DNA of 64,000 nucleotides, taken from positions 62,001 to 126,000 of the forward strand of contig NZ_VEBK01000003.1 of the NCBI RefSeq assembly GCF_007676755.1, in the 5' to 3' direction. This document shows, piece by piece, positions 28,161 through 36,628 of the stretch; the stretch's first letter is position 1; every line of letters starts with the position of its first letter. Under the pieces are notes generated by a model that was not told where the DNA came from, searched no databases, and saw nothing but the letters and a program-made list of their open reading frames with translations. The translations under genes and the position numbers were made by a program. This DNA is from Bacillus sp. FJAT-22090. Its GTDB lineage: Bacteria; Bacillota; Bacilli; Bacillales_A; Planococcaceae.

Positions 28161-29483
28161 TTAAAGTCCTAAACCAAATGAGAACAAAATAACAGCTAAA
28201 ATAACACCTAAAATAGGAACTACTACCGTCAATGCTCCAAATGCAGGATATGCATCTTTATGTGTCTCACCAGCGATGGAGCGAATTGTTGTTACAACAT
28301 ACCCACCCTGCGGTAGTGAATCCAGTGACCCGGAAGAAATCGCAACAGAACGGTGCAATGCTTCTGGATTGACCCCTAGGTCTAAATAATGTGGTGCTAG
28401 AAGTGGTAAGGCAATTGCTTGTCCACCAGAAGACGATCCAGTAAGACCAGCAATAACCGCTACCGCAAGTGCCCCACCAATTAGTGGGCTTCCTGGTATA
28501 TCTGTCATAAAGTTAACAGCTGCTTCAAAGGAAGGAGTTGCTTTTACTACTCCACCAAACCCAACTACTGCCGCAGTATTGGCAATAGCAATAATCGCTC
28601 CCATTGCTCCGTCTCCAAGTGCTTTTCCAAAGTTTTGGAAGTACTTTCTGTTGATTAAATAAGTCGATAGAATACCACCAGTTAAAGCTATGATTAAAGC
28701 AGAAGTTCCAAGTGATTTATGGAAAAAGAATGAAATTAATAAAACTACTAATAATGGAATCATGCTTAATAAAGGATTTGGCAATTCCTTGCGAGCTTCC
28801 ATAGTAGGATCCGTCTCTCTACTAACAAAACGCTCACCTTTAGATACTGCTTTGGAAATCATTTTTTTCAACCACCAGTATCCGAATACCATCATGAATA
28901 TTGCGACAATAAAACTTACTTCCCATCCAGCATACGGAGTTGTTCCTAAAAACTCAATAGGAATCCAGTTTTGGATTTCTGGAGAACCCGCTGAAGTCAT
29001 TGTAAAAGTGGTAGATCCAAAACCAAGTGCCGCTGGTATAAAGCGTCGTGGTAGATCTGCTTCTTTAAATAAACTTAATGCCATTGGATATACAGAAAAT
29101 GCTACAACGAATAAGCTCACTCCACCATAAGTTAGAAAAGCACATGCAATAACAATAGCGAGCGCAGCACGTTTCATACCGATTTTACTAACGATCCATT
29201 TAGAAACACTATCTGCTGCCCCACTATCCTCCATAACTTTACCGAAAATAGCACCTGTTAAGAACATCAAATACCAGGAAGCTATGAAACCAGTAAATCC
29301 TGTCATATAGTTTGTTAAAAAGTTTGCTGCCCCTTCTTCTGCAAGCTGCGGAAAAAGTGGCAAGCCATTTAAAACTCCAACTAACAAAGCCATAAGAGGA
29401 GCTGCTATAAGCAAGTTCATCCCCTTCATCGTTAAATAAATCAATAGCGCTAAGCCGCCAAATAAACCAATCATCCCTAACAT
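28161..29483 (-). CDS. GntP-type permease
   Basis: A 440-residue protein with about 12 hydrophobic segments, glycine-rich loops (GLTGSSSGGQAIALPLLAPHYLD is the conserved re-entrant-like block; FLTYGGVSLFVVAFSVYPMA in the first half) and C-terminal SLDSLPQGGYVVTTIRSIAGE. This is the gluconate/hydroxy-acid permease (GntP) superfamily, near YxjC of B. subtilis. It should bring the operon substrate, probably a hydroxycarboxylate, across the membrane by proton symport. It lies between the HisD-like gene (30 bp upstream) and the hydroxyacyl dehydrogenase gene. Confidence 0.87.
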   Translation of the reverse strand: MLGMIGLFGGLALLIYLTMKGMNLLIAAPLMALLVGVLNGLPLFPQLAEEGAANFLTNYMTGFTGFIASWYLMFLTGAIFGKVMEDSGAADSVSKWIVSKIGMKRAALAIVIACAFLTYGGVSLFVVAFSVYPMALSLFKEADLPRRFIPAALGFGSTTFTMTSAGSPEIQNWIPIEFLGTTPYAGWEVSFIVAIFMMVFGYWWLKKMISKAVSKGERFVSRETDPTMEARKELPNPLLSMIPLLVVLLISFFFHKSLGTSALIIALTGGILSTYLINRKYFQNFGKALGDGAMGAIIAIANTAAVVGFGGVVKATPSFEAAVNFMTDIPGSPLIGGALAVAVIAGLTGSSSGGQAIALPLLAPHYLDLGVNPEALHRSVAISSGSLDSLPQGGYVVTTIRSIAGETHKDAYPAFGALTVVVPILGVILAVILFSFGLGL

Positions 29484-29513
29484 AATCTTTCCCCCAATAC
29501 CCCTATTAACGAA

Positions 29514-30791
29514 TTATTTATTTCCGTATCTTCTAACACGAAGTAATGCTTGTTCTGCGTGCCCTGCAAAGTTCTCTAATTGACATAGACGTGCTGCGTA
29601 TTCACCAATGTAAGCACTAGCCTCTGGTGTTACTTTTTGATACGTAACTGTTTTGATAAATTTACCTACCCATAGTCCTCCAGTGTAGCGAGCTGCACCT
29701 TTAGTTGGTAATGTATGGTTCGTTCCAATTACTTTGTCTCCGTATGCTACGTTTGTTTCTGGTCCTAAGAACAGACAACCATAGTTCGTCATATTTTCAA
29801 GGAAGTAATTTGGATCTTCCGTTAAAATTTCCACATGTTCAAATGCTAGACGATCCGCTTCAATACGTGCTTCTTCGATAGAATCTACCAAAAGAATTTG
29901 TCCGTAATCCTCCCAGGAAACGCGTGCCACATCTGCAGTCGGTAATGTTTCTAATTGACGTTCAATTTCTTTTACTGTTTCTTCTGCTAATTTTTCAGAA
30001 GTAGTAATAAGTGCTCCTGGAGAAGTCGGACCATGTTCCCCTTGTCCAAGAAGATCAGTTGCAATCATCTCAGCATCTGCAGTGTGGTCAGCAACTACCA
30101 AGGTTTCTGTAGGACCAGCGAATAAATCGATTCCTACTCGGCCATATAATTGACGTTTTGCTTCTGCTACAAACGCATTACCCGGTCCAACGATCATATC
30201 GACGGACTCAATCGTTTCGGTACCGATTGCCATCGCAGCCATCGCTTGAATTCCACCTAATAAGTAAATTTCGTCTGCACCAGCTAAAGACATAGCAGCG
30301 ATTGTTGCATGAGGAATTTCCCCGTTGATAGGCGGTGTGCATGCGATAACACGTTTAACTCCAGCTACTTTCGCAGTCAACACACTCATATGTGCAGAAG
30401 CTACCATTGGGTAACGACCACCTGGAATATAGCAACCTACACTATTTACCGGGATATTCTTATGTCCCAAAATAACACCAGGAATATTTTCAACTTCTAC
30501 ATCATGCAGGGAAGCAAGTTGTGCCTCTGCAAATGCTCGTATATTCTTTTGAGCAAATTTAATGTCTTCAATTACTTCTGCCGGAACGTTGGAAACGATT
30601 TCATTTATTTGAGCTTCAGTTAGTCTGAATGATTCTGGAGACCATTTATCGAATTTATCAGATAATTCCCGAACTGCTTGATCCCCTCGTACTTCTACAT
30701 CTTTCAATGCTTCAGATACAATTTGAGATACTTTAAAATCATTAGCACTCACTTCTTCTTGTGATTTACCTGCTTTTAAAATTTTTACCAT
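29514..30791 (-). CDS. Histidinol dehydrogenase-family oxidoreductase (catabolic paralogue)
   Basis: A 425-residue HisD homologue. Zinc ligands of histidinol dehydrogenase are all present: Gln and His in LLGQGEHG, Asp in [11 protein letters not shown], His in ENFAGHAEQ; also [17 protein letters not shown] and the NAD-side [12 protein letters not shown]. HisD oxidises an alcohol to a carboxylate in two steps through an aldehyde. The genetic setting (LacI regulator, permease, other dehydrogenases, no his genes) argues against histidine synthesis; homologues of this kind act on other alcohols, for example sulfopropanediol 3-dehydrogenase HpsN. The start ATG 30791 follows GAGAGGAAGGA; the longer frame would begin within the operator. 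Confidence 0.85.
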   Translation of the reverse strand: MVKILKAGKSQEEVSANDFKVSQIVSEALKDVEVRGDQAVRELSDKFDKWSPESFRLTEAQINEIVSNVPAEVIEDIKFAQKNIRAFAEAQLASLHDVEVENIPGVILGHKNIPVNSVGCYIPGGRYPMVASAHMSVLTAKVAGVKRVIACTPPINGEIPHATIAAMSLAGADEIYLLGGIQAMAAMAIGTETIESVDMIVGPGNAFVAEAKRQLYGRVGIDLFAGPTETLVVADHTADAEMIATDLLGQGEHGPTSPGALITTSEKLAEETVKEIERQLETLPTADVARVSWEDYGQILLVDSIEEARIEADRLAFEHVEILTEDPNYFLENMTNYGCLFLGPETNVAYGDKVIGTNHTLPTKGAARYTGGLWVGKFIKTVTYQKVTPEASAYIGEYAARLCQLENFAGHAEQALLRVRRYGNK

Positions 30792-30810
30792 TATATATTC
30801 CTTCCTCTCT

Positions 30811-30825
30811 TTGAAAACGTATACA
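30811..30825. promoter_or_regulatory. Catabolite-responsive element (cre)
   Basis: TTGAAAACGTATACA fits the Bacillus cre consensus WTGNAANCGNWNNCW at every defined position. It lies between promoter and start codon of the hisD-like gene, where CcpA bound here would block elongation when preferred sugars are present. Confidence 0.7.
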
Positions 30826-30830
30826 TTCAT

Positions 30831-30850
30831 TTTTGCATACGTATGCAAAA
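30831..30850. promoter_or_regulatory. Perfect palindromic operator of LacI type
   Basis: A 20-bp perfect palindrome with central CATACGTATG and T4/A4 arms (TTTTGCATACGTATGCAAAA). The central CG and spacing are those of LacI-family operators. It lies just downstream of the putative promoter and between lacI and its target operon. Confidence 0.75.
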
Positions 30851-30863
30851 ACCTATACAAGTA

Positions 30864-30892
30864 AGAGTATTCGAAAAACTACTATAAGTCAA
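30864..30892 (-). promoter_or_regulatory. Putative promoter of the hisD-like operon
   Basis: On the minus strand TTGACT (30892-30887), 17-bp spacer, TACTCT (30869-30864). It overlaps the very end region of lacI spacing and is followed at once by the palindrome. Confidence 0.45.
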
Positions 30893-30898
30893 TACAAA

Positions 30899-31894
30899 TT
30901 ATGTAGTTTTTCGCACAATTAACTCTCCGTCTATTTCAACATTTTGTGCATATCCAGAATAATCATCAATTTCAGTCATTAAATAATCTACTGTACGTTC
31001 AACCATTTCAGTAATCGGCTGTTCCCACGTGGTCAAATTATAAGTTGGCCAGGACGCCATTTCTATATTGTCAAATCCAACTACTTTTGTTTCCTTTGGG
31101 ACAATAATAGAACTTTCTCGTAAAGCATCTATAACTCCGAGCGCCATGATATCATTTGCCACAAAAAAAGCAGCAGGTACCTTTTTTTCTGCAATAATAA
31201 TTTTCGCTGTTTTATAGCCACCTTCATATGTGTAATCGGAAGAATATTTCGTATAAACTATATTATTTTTTTTAAGAATAGAGGTAAAACCTTGTTCCCT
31301 TTCTCTACTTGTAGATGTATTTGCATTTCCAGAAATGTATACAACGTTCGAGCATCCTCTTTCGATTAAATATTGAGCAATTTTTTTACTTGCATCTAAA
31401 TTATTGCAACAAACAGAGTAAAATTGTTGTTCCTCAATTTTACGATTGAAAAGTACAAGAGGAATTCGGCTTTCTTTTAGATTTTCTGTCACTTTTAAGG
31501 ATAATGTAGCATCCGTGATTATAACCCCTGCAACATTATAGTTTAATAATATTTCAATATCTTCTTTTTGAATCTCATCATTGTTCGTATATACAAACAA
31601 GATACTATATCCCAATTTTTTAAAAGCAGTAGTGAATTGTTTTAATACTTGTGGATAAAAAGGGTTTTGAATGCCTTTCATTACTAATCCAATTATTTTT
31701 GTTCTATTTGTAATGAGACTACGAGCAAACTCGTTCGGTCTATACCCTAACTCTTTAGCTGCTTCTAGTACTTTTTCTCGCGTTTTTTTAGAAACAGTTG
31801 CCCCTTCGAAATACACTCTTGATACGGAGGATTGCGACACACCTGCTAATTTTGCCACATCTTTTGCTGTAACACTCTGTTTCAAACTATTCAC
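30899..31894 (-). CDS. LacI-family transcriptional repressor
   Basis: A 331-residue regulator: N-terminal LacI helix-turn-helix (VTAKDVAKLAGVSQSSVSRV) with hinge (RPNEFARSLITNRTKIIGLV), then a periplasmic-binding-protein-like effector domain (about 62-331; AAFFVANDIMALGVIDAL, KVVGFDNIEMASW). It most likely represses the downstream operon through the palindrome at 30831-30850, released by a pathway intermediate. Start: GTG 31894 has its ribosome site too close; TTG 31885, after AAGGTAGTG, is an equally good choice and gives MKQSVTAKDVA. It is transcribed in the same direction as the operon. Confidence 0.92.
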   Translation of the reverse strand: MNSLKQSVTAKDVAKLAGVSQSSVSRVYFEGATVSKKTREKVLEAAKELGYRPNEFARSLITNRTKIIGLVMKGIQNPFYPQVLKQFTTAFKKLGYSILFVYTNNDEIQKEDIEILLNYNVAGVIITDATLSLKVTENLKESRIPLVLFNRKIEEQQFYSVCCNNLDASKKIAQYLIERGCSNVVYISGNANTSTSREREQGFTSILKKNNIVYTKYSSDYTYEGGYKTAKIIIAEKKVPAAFFVANDIMALGVIDALRESSIIVPKETKVVGFDNIEMASWPTYNLTTWEQPITEMVERTVDYLMTEIDDYSGYAQNVEIDGELIVRKTT

Positions 31895-32207
31895 TACCTT
31901 TTCCAGTTAAGTTATTAAGAATATACTATTTATCTTTCGCTATGGAAATAGAGTAAAGTCCCTGATAATATCTACGTAAAAATAGTTTTTTTATTTTATC
32001 AGGCGATTCTATTCCCTTTGTCATTTCTATCAAAAATATATCAAAATTAATTTTATTTAAAAATGGAATTACTCCCTATATTTTTTATGATTTATATCAT
32101 ATTATTAGATATACCTATATCGTATAGAATCAAGTGATCGAAAGTACCTAATGAATTAATTTTCTGTTTAATCCATAAATACTAATAAAATCGAAAGGAG
32201 TAGAACA
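31895..32207. other. Divergent intergenic region without recognisable gene
   Basis: About 310 bp of AT-rich DNA between lacI and the GGDEF-EAL gene. It must hold both promoters, but I see no convincing -35/-10 pair; the GAAAGGAG ribosome site of the plus-strand gene is at its end. Confidence 0.5.
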
Positions 32208-34289
32208 ATGGAAAATATGGATAAAAGTAATCTACTCTACCACTCATTATTTGAACACAACCCGAATATTGTATATTTTATAAATACATCAGGAAATTTC
32301 ACAAGAATAAATAAAGTATTTTCGCATACACTCGGATATCTATTTCACAATGACCTCGTAATAGAACGGTTACTTCCAACAAGCAATATCCCACTGTATC
32401 AAGAAGCATTTCAGAAGACACTGTCTGGAGTTCCTCAAAATATGAACACTAAGTTTATCCATAAAGACGGGCATATGCTTGATATCCATCTTACGATGAT
32501 ACCAGCCAATTTGGAAGGGAGTATTCAAGGAGTTTTCGGAATTGCTCAAGATATTACCAGCTATGTAAAAGTGGAAAAGTTAAATTCCTATTTAGTCAAC
32601 TATGACTCTTTAACAGGCTTACCTAACCGGAGGCTATTTCAAGAAAATATAGAACAAGCAATAATCATTGCCAATACATTAAATAAAAAAGTGGCTGTGA
32701 TGTATTTGGACTTGGACCGCTTCAAATATATTAACGATACTCTTGGACATACTTTAGGTGATAAATTATTAGTCCAAATTGCAGAAAAGTTAAAAGCGGC
32801 ACTTCCGATAGATGCTGTAGTTGCGCGTTTAGGAGGAGACGAATTTGGGATACTTCTACCTGACTTTTATATGCAGCAGGCGGCGGAACACTCGAAAAAT
32901 GTCATCCAATCACTTGAAGAACCATTTCTAGTAGAAAACTTTAACTTGTTTGTAACTACAAGTATCGGCATTAGTATCTTTCCACAAGACGGGGATGATT
33001 CACTTACTTTAATGAAAAATGCGGATTCTGCGCTATATAAAGCAAAAGAATTAGGAAAAAACAATTTTCAAGTGTATTCCTCTTCTTTAAATGCGCAAAC
33101 ATATAAAATATTTTCTTTAGAGTCAAGTCTGCGCAGTGCAATCGTACTAAATCAACTTGAGCTATACTATCAACCAAAAGTTTGTACAAATACTTATGAT
33201 ATTATCGGAGCTGAGGCACTTATACGGTGGAACCATCCCGAATGGGGGCTTGTCTCACCAGATGAATTTATACCAATTGCTGAAGAAGCAGGTCTTGATA
33301 TTGAAATTGGTAACTGGGTTAAGCGAACTGCTTGTACGCAAAATAAATTGTGGCAAGACGCTAATTTACCGAAAATACCTGTATCCATTAATGTATCCGC
33401 AAATCGTTTTTTAGAAAAAAGTTTAATTACTAGCACGATAGAAACATTGGAAGAAACAAAGTTAGATTCAAAATATTTGGAAGTGGAAATCACTGAAACC
33501 TCGCTTCTTGAAAATGAAAAAGTAGTGTTTTCTGTATTGGAAAAACTAAAAAACTTAGGAATAAAAGTAGCATTAGACGACTTCGGTACAGGCTATTCTT
33601 CCCTTTCTACCTTAAAAAGATTCAAAAGCCTTATCGATACACTAAAAATCGACCGTACATTTATCAATGATTTAACTACTTCCGAAACCGAGGACTCGAA
33701 TTTTATTGCCAACTTGATCATTCAATTATCACAACAATTGAATATGGAAGTCGTCGCAGAAGGCGTTGAAACAACCGAGCAGCTTCATGTTTTAACAAAC
33801 TATAATTGTAATACAATTCAAGGATACTTGTTTTCTCGTCCAGTCCCAGCAACTGAATTTGAAAAATTACTTCGAAAAGGAAAATTAATACCATTAGAAT
33901 CGAATCTCATGGAAGAGGAATCTTTCGATCAAAGCAAAGATTTCATGATTCAACTAAAAGAGTCCCTACGTTCAGCCATGACTCTAACACAAATACGTGG
34001 CAAAAAAGTGGAAATTGGGATGATGGAGATTTTAATAGAAGAAATTGGCTCACGGCGTTTAAGATTTGTATCAGATATCAAATTAGCTGCAAGTCAAGAC
34101 ATCATTTTGGAAGTAAAAACAGAAATCTTAGGAGAAGAGATAAGATTAGACGGTTCCATTGTCGGGAGAAAGGAAATGGATCCTAACAACTACCATTACC
34201 AATTAGAATACAGAATGGAAGATAGCAGACTTTCTTATCTCACGACTACATTAGAAAAGTTGGATGCCCATCTAAAGAAGCATTCCTAA
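32208..34289 (+). CDS. PAS-GGDEF-EAL protein with PilZ-like C-terminus
   Basis: A 693-residue cyclic-di-GMP enzyme. PAS domain at about 8-125 (HNPNIVYFINTSGNFTRIN, HKDGHMLDIHLTMIP); GGDEF domain about 128-290 with intact active site RLGGDEFG near residue 209, so diguanylate cyclase activity is possible; EAL domain about 305-550 with EAL (near 335), ITET, DDFGTGYSSL, KIDRTFI and EGVE, so the phosphodiesterase site also looks complete. The last about 120 residues (GKKVEIGMMEILIEEIG, DGSIVGRKE) resemble a PilZ domain, but the RxxxR ligand motif is not clear. GAAAGGAG precedes ATG 32208; a second ATG four codons on is possible. Single gene. Confidence 0.92.
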   Translation: MENMDKSNLLYHSLFEHNPNIVYFINTSGNFTRINKVFSHTLGYLFHNDLVIERLLPTSNIPLYQEAFQKTLSGVPQNMNTKFIHKDGHMLDIHLTMIPANLEGSIQGVFGIAQDITSYVKVEKLNSYLVNYDSLTGLPNRRLFQENIEQAIIIANTLNKKVAVMYLDLDRFKYINDTLGHTLGDKLLVQIAEKLKAALPIDAVVARLGGDEFGILLPDFYMQQAAEHSKNVIQSLEEPFLVENFNLFVTTSIGISIFPQDGDDSLTLMKNADSALYKAKELGKNNFQVYSSSLNAQTYKIFSLESSLRSAIVLNQLELYYQPKVCTNTYDIIGAEALIRWNHPEWGLVSPDEFIPIAEEAGLDIEIGNWVKRTACTQNKLWQDANLPKIPVSINVSANRFLEKSLITSTIETLEETKLDSKYLEVEITETSLLENEKVVFSVLEKLKNLGIKVALDDFGTGYSSLSTLKRFKSLIDTLKIDRTFINDLTTSETEDSNFIANLIIQLSQQLNMEVVAEGVETTEQLHVLTNYNCNTIQGYLFSRPVPATEFEKLLRKGKLIPLESNLMEEESFDQSKDFMIQLKESLRSAMTLTQIRGKKVEIGMMEILIEEIGSRRLRFVSDIKLAASQDIILEVKTEILGEEIRLDGSIVGRKEMDPNNYHYQLEYRMEDSRLSYLTTTLEKLDAHLKKHS

Positions 34290-34433
34290 AAGTAGAATGT
34301 AGTAAACAAAAGTAAATATTTATATTATGATTTTATAGCCATTCTCCTTAAATACTTAAGGATGGATGGCTTAAATGCTGCCTCAAACTATTAGCTTTGG
34401 GGCAGCTGCCTACTTATTAATAGGTTGAAGTAA

Positions 34434-35132
34434 TTCTATGTTAGAATAGACCAGCTAGCAATTGTTGGTTTTATAGGAATAACGATAAACCAGTGGAGCT
34501 TTTACTCCAGCTTACAATATACAGAGCCTGTTACAGCCGCGTTAATCCTCGCTTTATCACCTATAGTCACAGCAGTAATTTCCTCTTATTACTTTAAAGA
34601 GAGAAAGAAATTTCAGTTTTGGTTTGGCTCATTTTTTGCTTTAATCGGCGTGTGGTTAGTCATTTCAAAAGGGTCGTTCCTTGTACCAAGCTTTGGAAAA
34701 GGAGAAATGTTAATCAGTTTAACAATGTTATCTTTTTCAGTGTTTTTAGTCTTTGTACAACAATTATCAAAATCAATACACCCCTCTACTATCACCTGGT
34801 ACAGCAACGTCTTTGGCTTAGTAGGATTACTTCCTTTTGTGCCTTGGAACAAGACCTCTATGGTATTATCCGTTCCTTTCTACTATTGGTTGTTACTAAT
34901 AGTTACCGCGATTATCATGCACGGATTATGTACGTATTTATGGAATAACTCTATTTATAAGGTTGGTGCATCCAAAGCCGCATTATTATTAAATTTAGAG
35001 CCTTTCGTGGCAATGGTTTTCGGTTTCTTTATATTAGGAATGAGTATTCAACCATTTCAATTGATAGGTGCTTTTGTAATTGTTATAGGTGTTTCAATTT
35101 CACTACGGACAAAGACAAACAATAAACTTTAG
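34434..35132 (+). pseudogene. 5'-truncated EamA/DMT-family transporter remnant
   Basis: From 34434 to the stop at 35132 one frame reads continuously as the C-terminal three quarters of an EamA-type transporter: the GFIGITINQWSFYSSLQYT segment, TEPVTAALILALSPIVTAV, KERKKFQFW, FALIGVWLVIS, then the second EamA repeat (YLWNNSIYKVGASKAALLL, LEPFVAMVFGFFILG). The first two helices (about 65-70 residues) are missing: a stop at 34431 closes the frame, there is no ATG before 34650, and the DNA upstream (34290-34430) does not encode them. It is probably a deletion remnant. Translation from GTG 34647 would give half a transporter. Confidence 0.75.
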
Positions 35133-35230
35133 AATAGCGCCAGCTCCCGTTTCGAAGTGCTCTGGACAATCTATCCCACATAATAACCGATTGTTTATAA
35201 AGAGATGCTGCTCATGACGGACGTTATGAG
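35133..35230. repeat. Copy of a dispersed intergenic repeat
   Basis: ATAATAACCGATTGTTTATAAAGAGATG near 35179-35206 and AGATGCTGCTCATG resemble the stretches at 25.36 kb and 10.20 kb. It lies between the decayed transporter and the methyltransferase gene. Confidence 0.4.
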
Positions 35231-35321
35231 CACCGTTTCTGTCCTTCTCCCTTCTCCAATTTTAAGAACTGGTTTCGTACAAGTTTGTGTATGGTACAAT
35301 TCGTTTACAGGGAGGTATTAT

Positions 35322-36167
35322 ATGAATATTCACATTTTAAATAGTATTGTAGACTGTATGCCACCAAATGGGGCAAATTCTATAATTCAACGAGTCCAAA
35401 CTGAGCATAGATGGAAACTCATTGAATTTTGGAATATTAAAGAAGGAAGCACAGTGTTGGAGATTGGCTGTGGACAAGGAGATACGACAGCTGCTTTGGC
35501 GTACGTAGTAGGTGATACCGGCTTTGTTCATGCCATCGATATAGCTTCTCCTAGTTATGGAAGTCCAGTTACTATAGGTGATTCCATGAATTTTATTCAG
35601 AAATCAGAAGTAGGTAGTCGTATAAAAGTGGAGTTTGAGACGAATGTTCTCTCCCCTGGTATAGACTTTCCCCAAAATGCTTTTGACTTCATCGTGCTTT
35701 CGCATAGCTCTTGGTATATGAAGTCTCCAGAAGAATTATTTACAATATTGAAGAAAGTTAAAAAGTGGGGAAATACGTTATGCTTTGCAGAATGGGATAC
35801 AAGAATTCAGCAAGCTGATCAACTCCCCCACTTTTTATCCGTATTGATTCAAGCGCAGTATGAATGCTTTAAAGAAAACAGCATTTCTAATATTCGAACG
35901 TTATTTACTCCAAAGGATATTCAAATTATTGCAGAAAAAGCAGGATGGCAATTCATAGCTGAAGAAACGATTGACTCTTCTCACCTTCAAGACGGCAAAT
36001 GGGAAACCCAGCAAACATTAGCCGATTATGAACAAGAACTCCAGATAGCTAATCATTTACCGCCTAAATTTAAAGCTTTGATTCAATCAGAAATCAATTT
36101 ATTAGAGACGATTGGAAAGAAAAATGACGTTAGATCTATGGCTACATATACATTTTTAGCAAAGTGA
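35322..36167 (+). CDS. SAM-dependent methyltransferase
   Basis: A 281-residue class I methyltransferase: motif I VLEIGCGQGDTTAAL (about 48-62), an acidic residue ending strand 2 (HAIDIA), motif for strand 4 FDFIVLSHSSWYM and a C-terminal helical cap (SNIRTLFTPKDIQIIAEKAGWQF). The substrate is unknown. Start ATG 35322 follows GGGAGG; upstream codons of the open frame lie in the repeat-like DNA and lack a ribosome site. The TACAAT at about 35296 could be its -10. The decayed MazG-like gene begins 3 bp after its stop, so the two were once an operon. Confidence 0.87.
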   Translation: MNIHILNSIVDCMPPNGANSIIQRVQTEHRWKLIEFWNIKEGSTVLEIGCGQGDTTAALAYVVGDTGFVHAIDIASPSYGSPVTIGDSMNFIQKSEVGSRIKVEFETNVLSPGIDFPQNAFDFIVLSHSSWYMKSPEELFTILKKVKKWGNTLCFAEWDTRIQQADQLPHFLSVLIQAQYECFKENSISNIRTLFTPKDIQIIAEKAGWQFIAEETIDSSHLQDGKWETQQTLADYEQELQIANHLPPKFKALIQSEINLLETIGKKNDVRSMATYTFLAK

Positions 36168-36170
36168 GGA

Positions 36171-36483
36171 ATGCAAGAAGAAAGAATTAACAAAAGAAAT
36201 ACTCCAATTTAATAATGAGCGAGGCTGGGGTGGCAATCATGATGCACGAAGCCTTGCAATATCAATCTCTTTAGAAGCTAGTGAACTCCTAGAACATTTT
36301 CAATGGAATTCCGCAGAAGAGGCAATTGAAAAAGACAAGGAAGCAATTGTGGATGAAGCTGCAGATGTCTTAATTTACCTATTACAGCTTGCAAATGTCT
36401 TAGAAGTTGATTTAAAAGAGGCTGCGCAACAAAAAATATTGAAGAATGCATTAAAGTATCCATCTGAGTCGAAAGTTGATTAA
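36171..36483 (+). pseudogene. MazG-like nucleotide pyrophosphohydrolase with frameshift at its start
   Basis: The frame from about 36175 to the stop at 36481-36483 encodes roughly 100 residues of a MazG-like all-alpha NTP pyrophosphohydrolase: KKELTKEILQFNNERGW, ARSLAISISLEASELLEHFQW (metal-binding ExxE) and DEAADVLIYLLQLANVL (ExxD). No ATG, GTG or TTG precedes it in frame after the stop at 36157-36159. The only ATG in a sensible place, 36171 with a GTGAGG before it, is one base out of frame; removing the C at 36174 would give MKKKELTKEIL, the expected beginning. So there is a single-base insertion, a sequencing error, or an unusual start. Confidence 0.75.
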
Positions 36484-36628
36484 ATTATGTATGATACTTT
36501 CTATTCACTAACTAATTTAGTAACTATTTACTAAATACAGTATTTTCGGTTTCCTTAGTTGCTTGTTATTCTTAAAATGCTCTATCATATAAAGAATAGA
36601 GATCGATAGGAAATGAGGATATATAGAG

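Noticed and set aside
34377-34406. 11-bp hairpin GCTGCCTCAAA/TTTGGGGCAGC after the GGDEF-EAL gene as terminator
   Set aside because: A stable stem, but no T run follows; it may only be a structure left at the edge of the decayed EamA segment.
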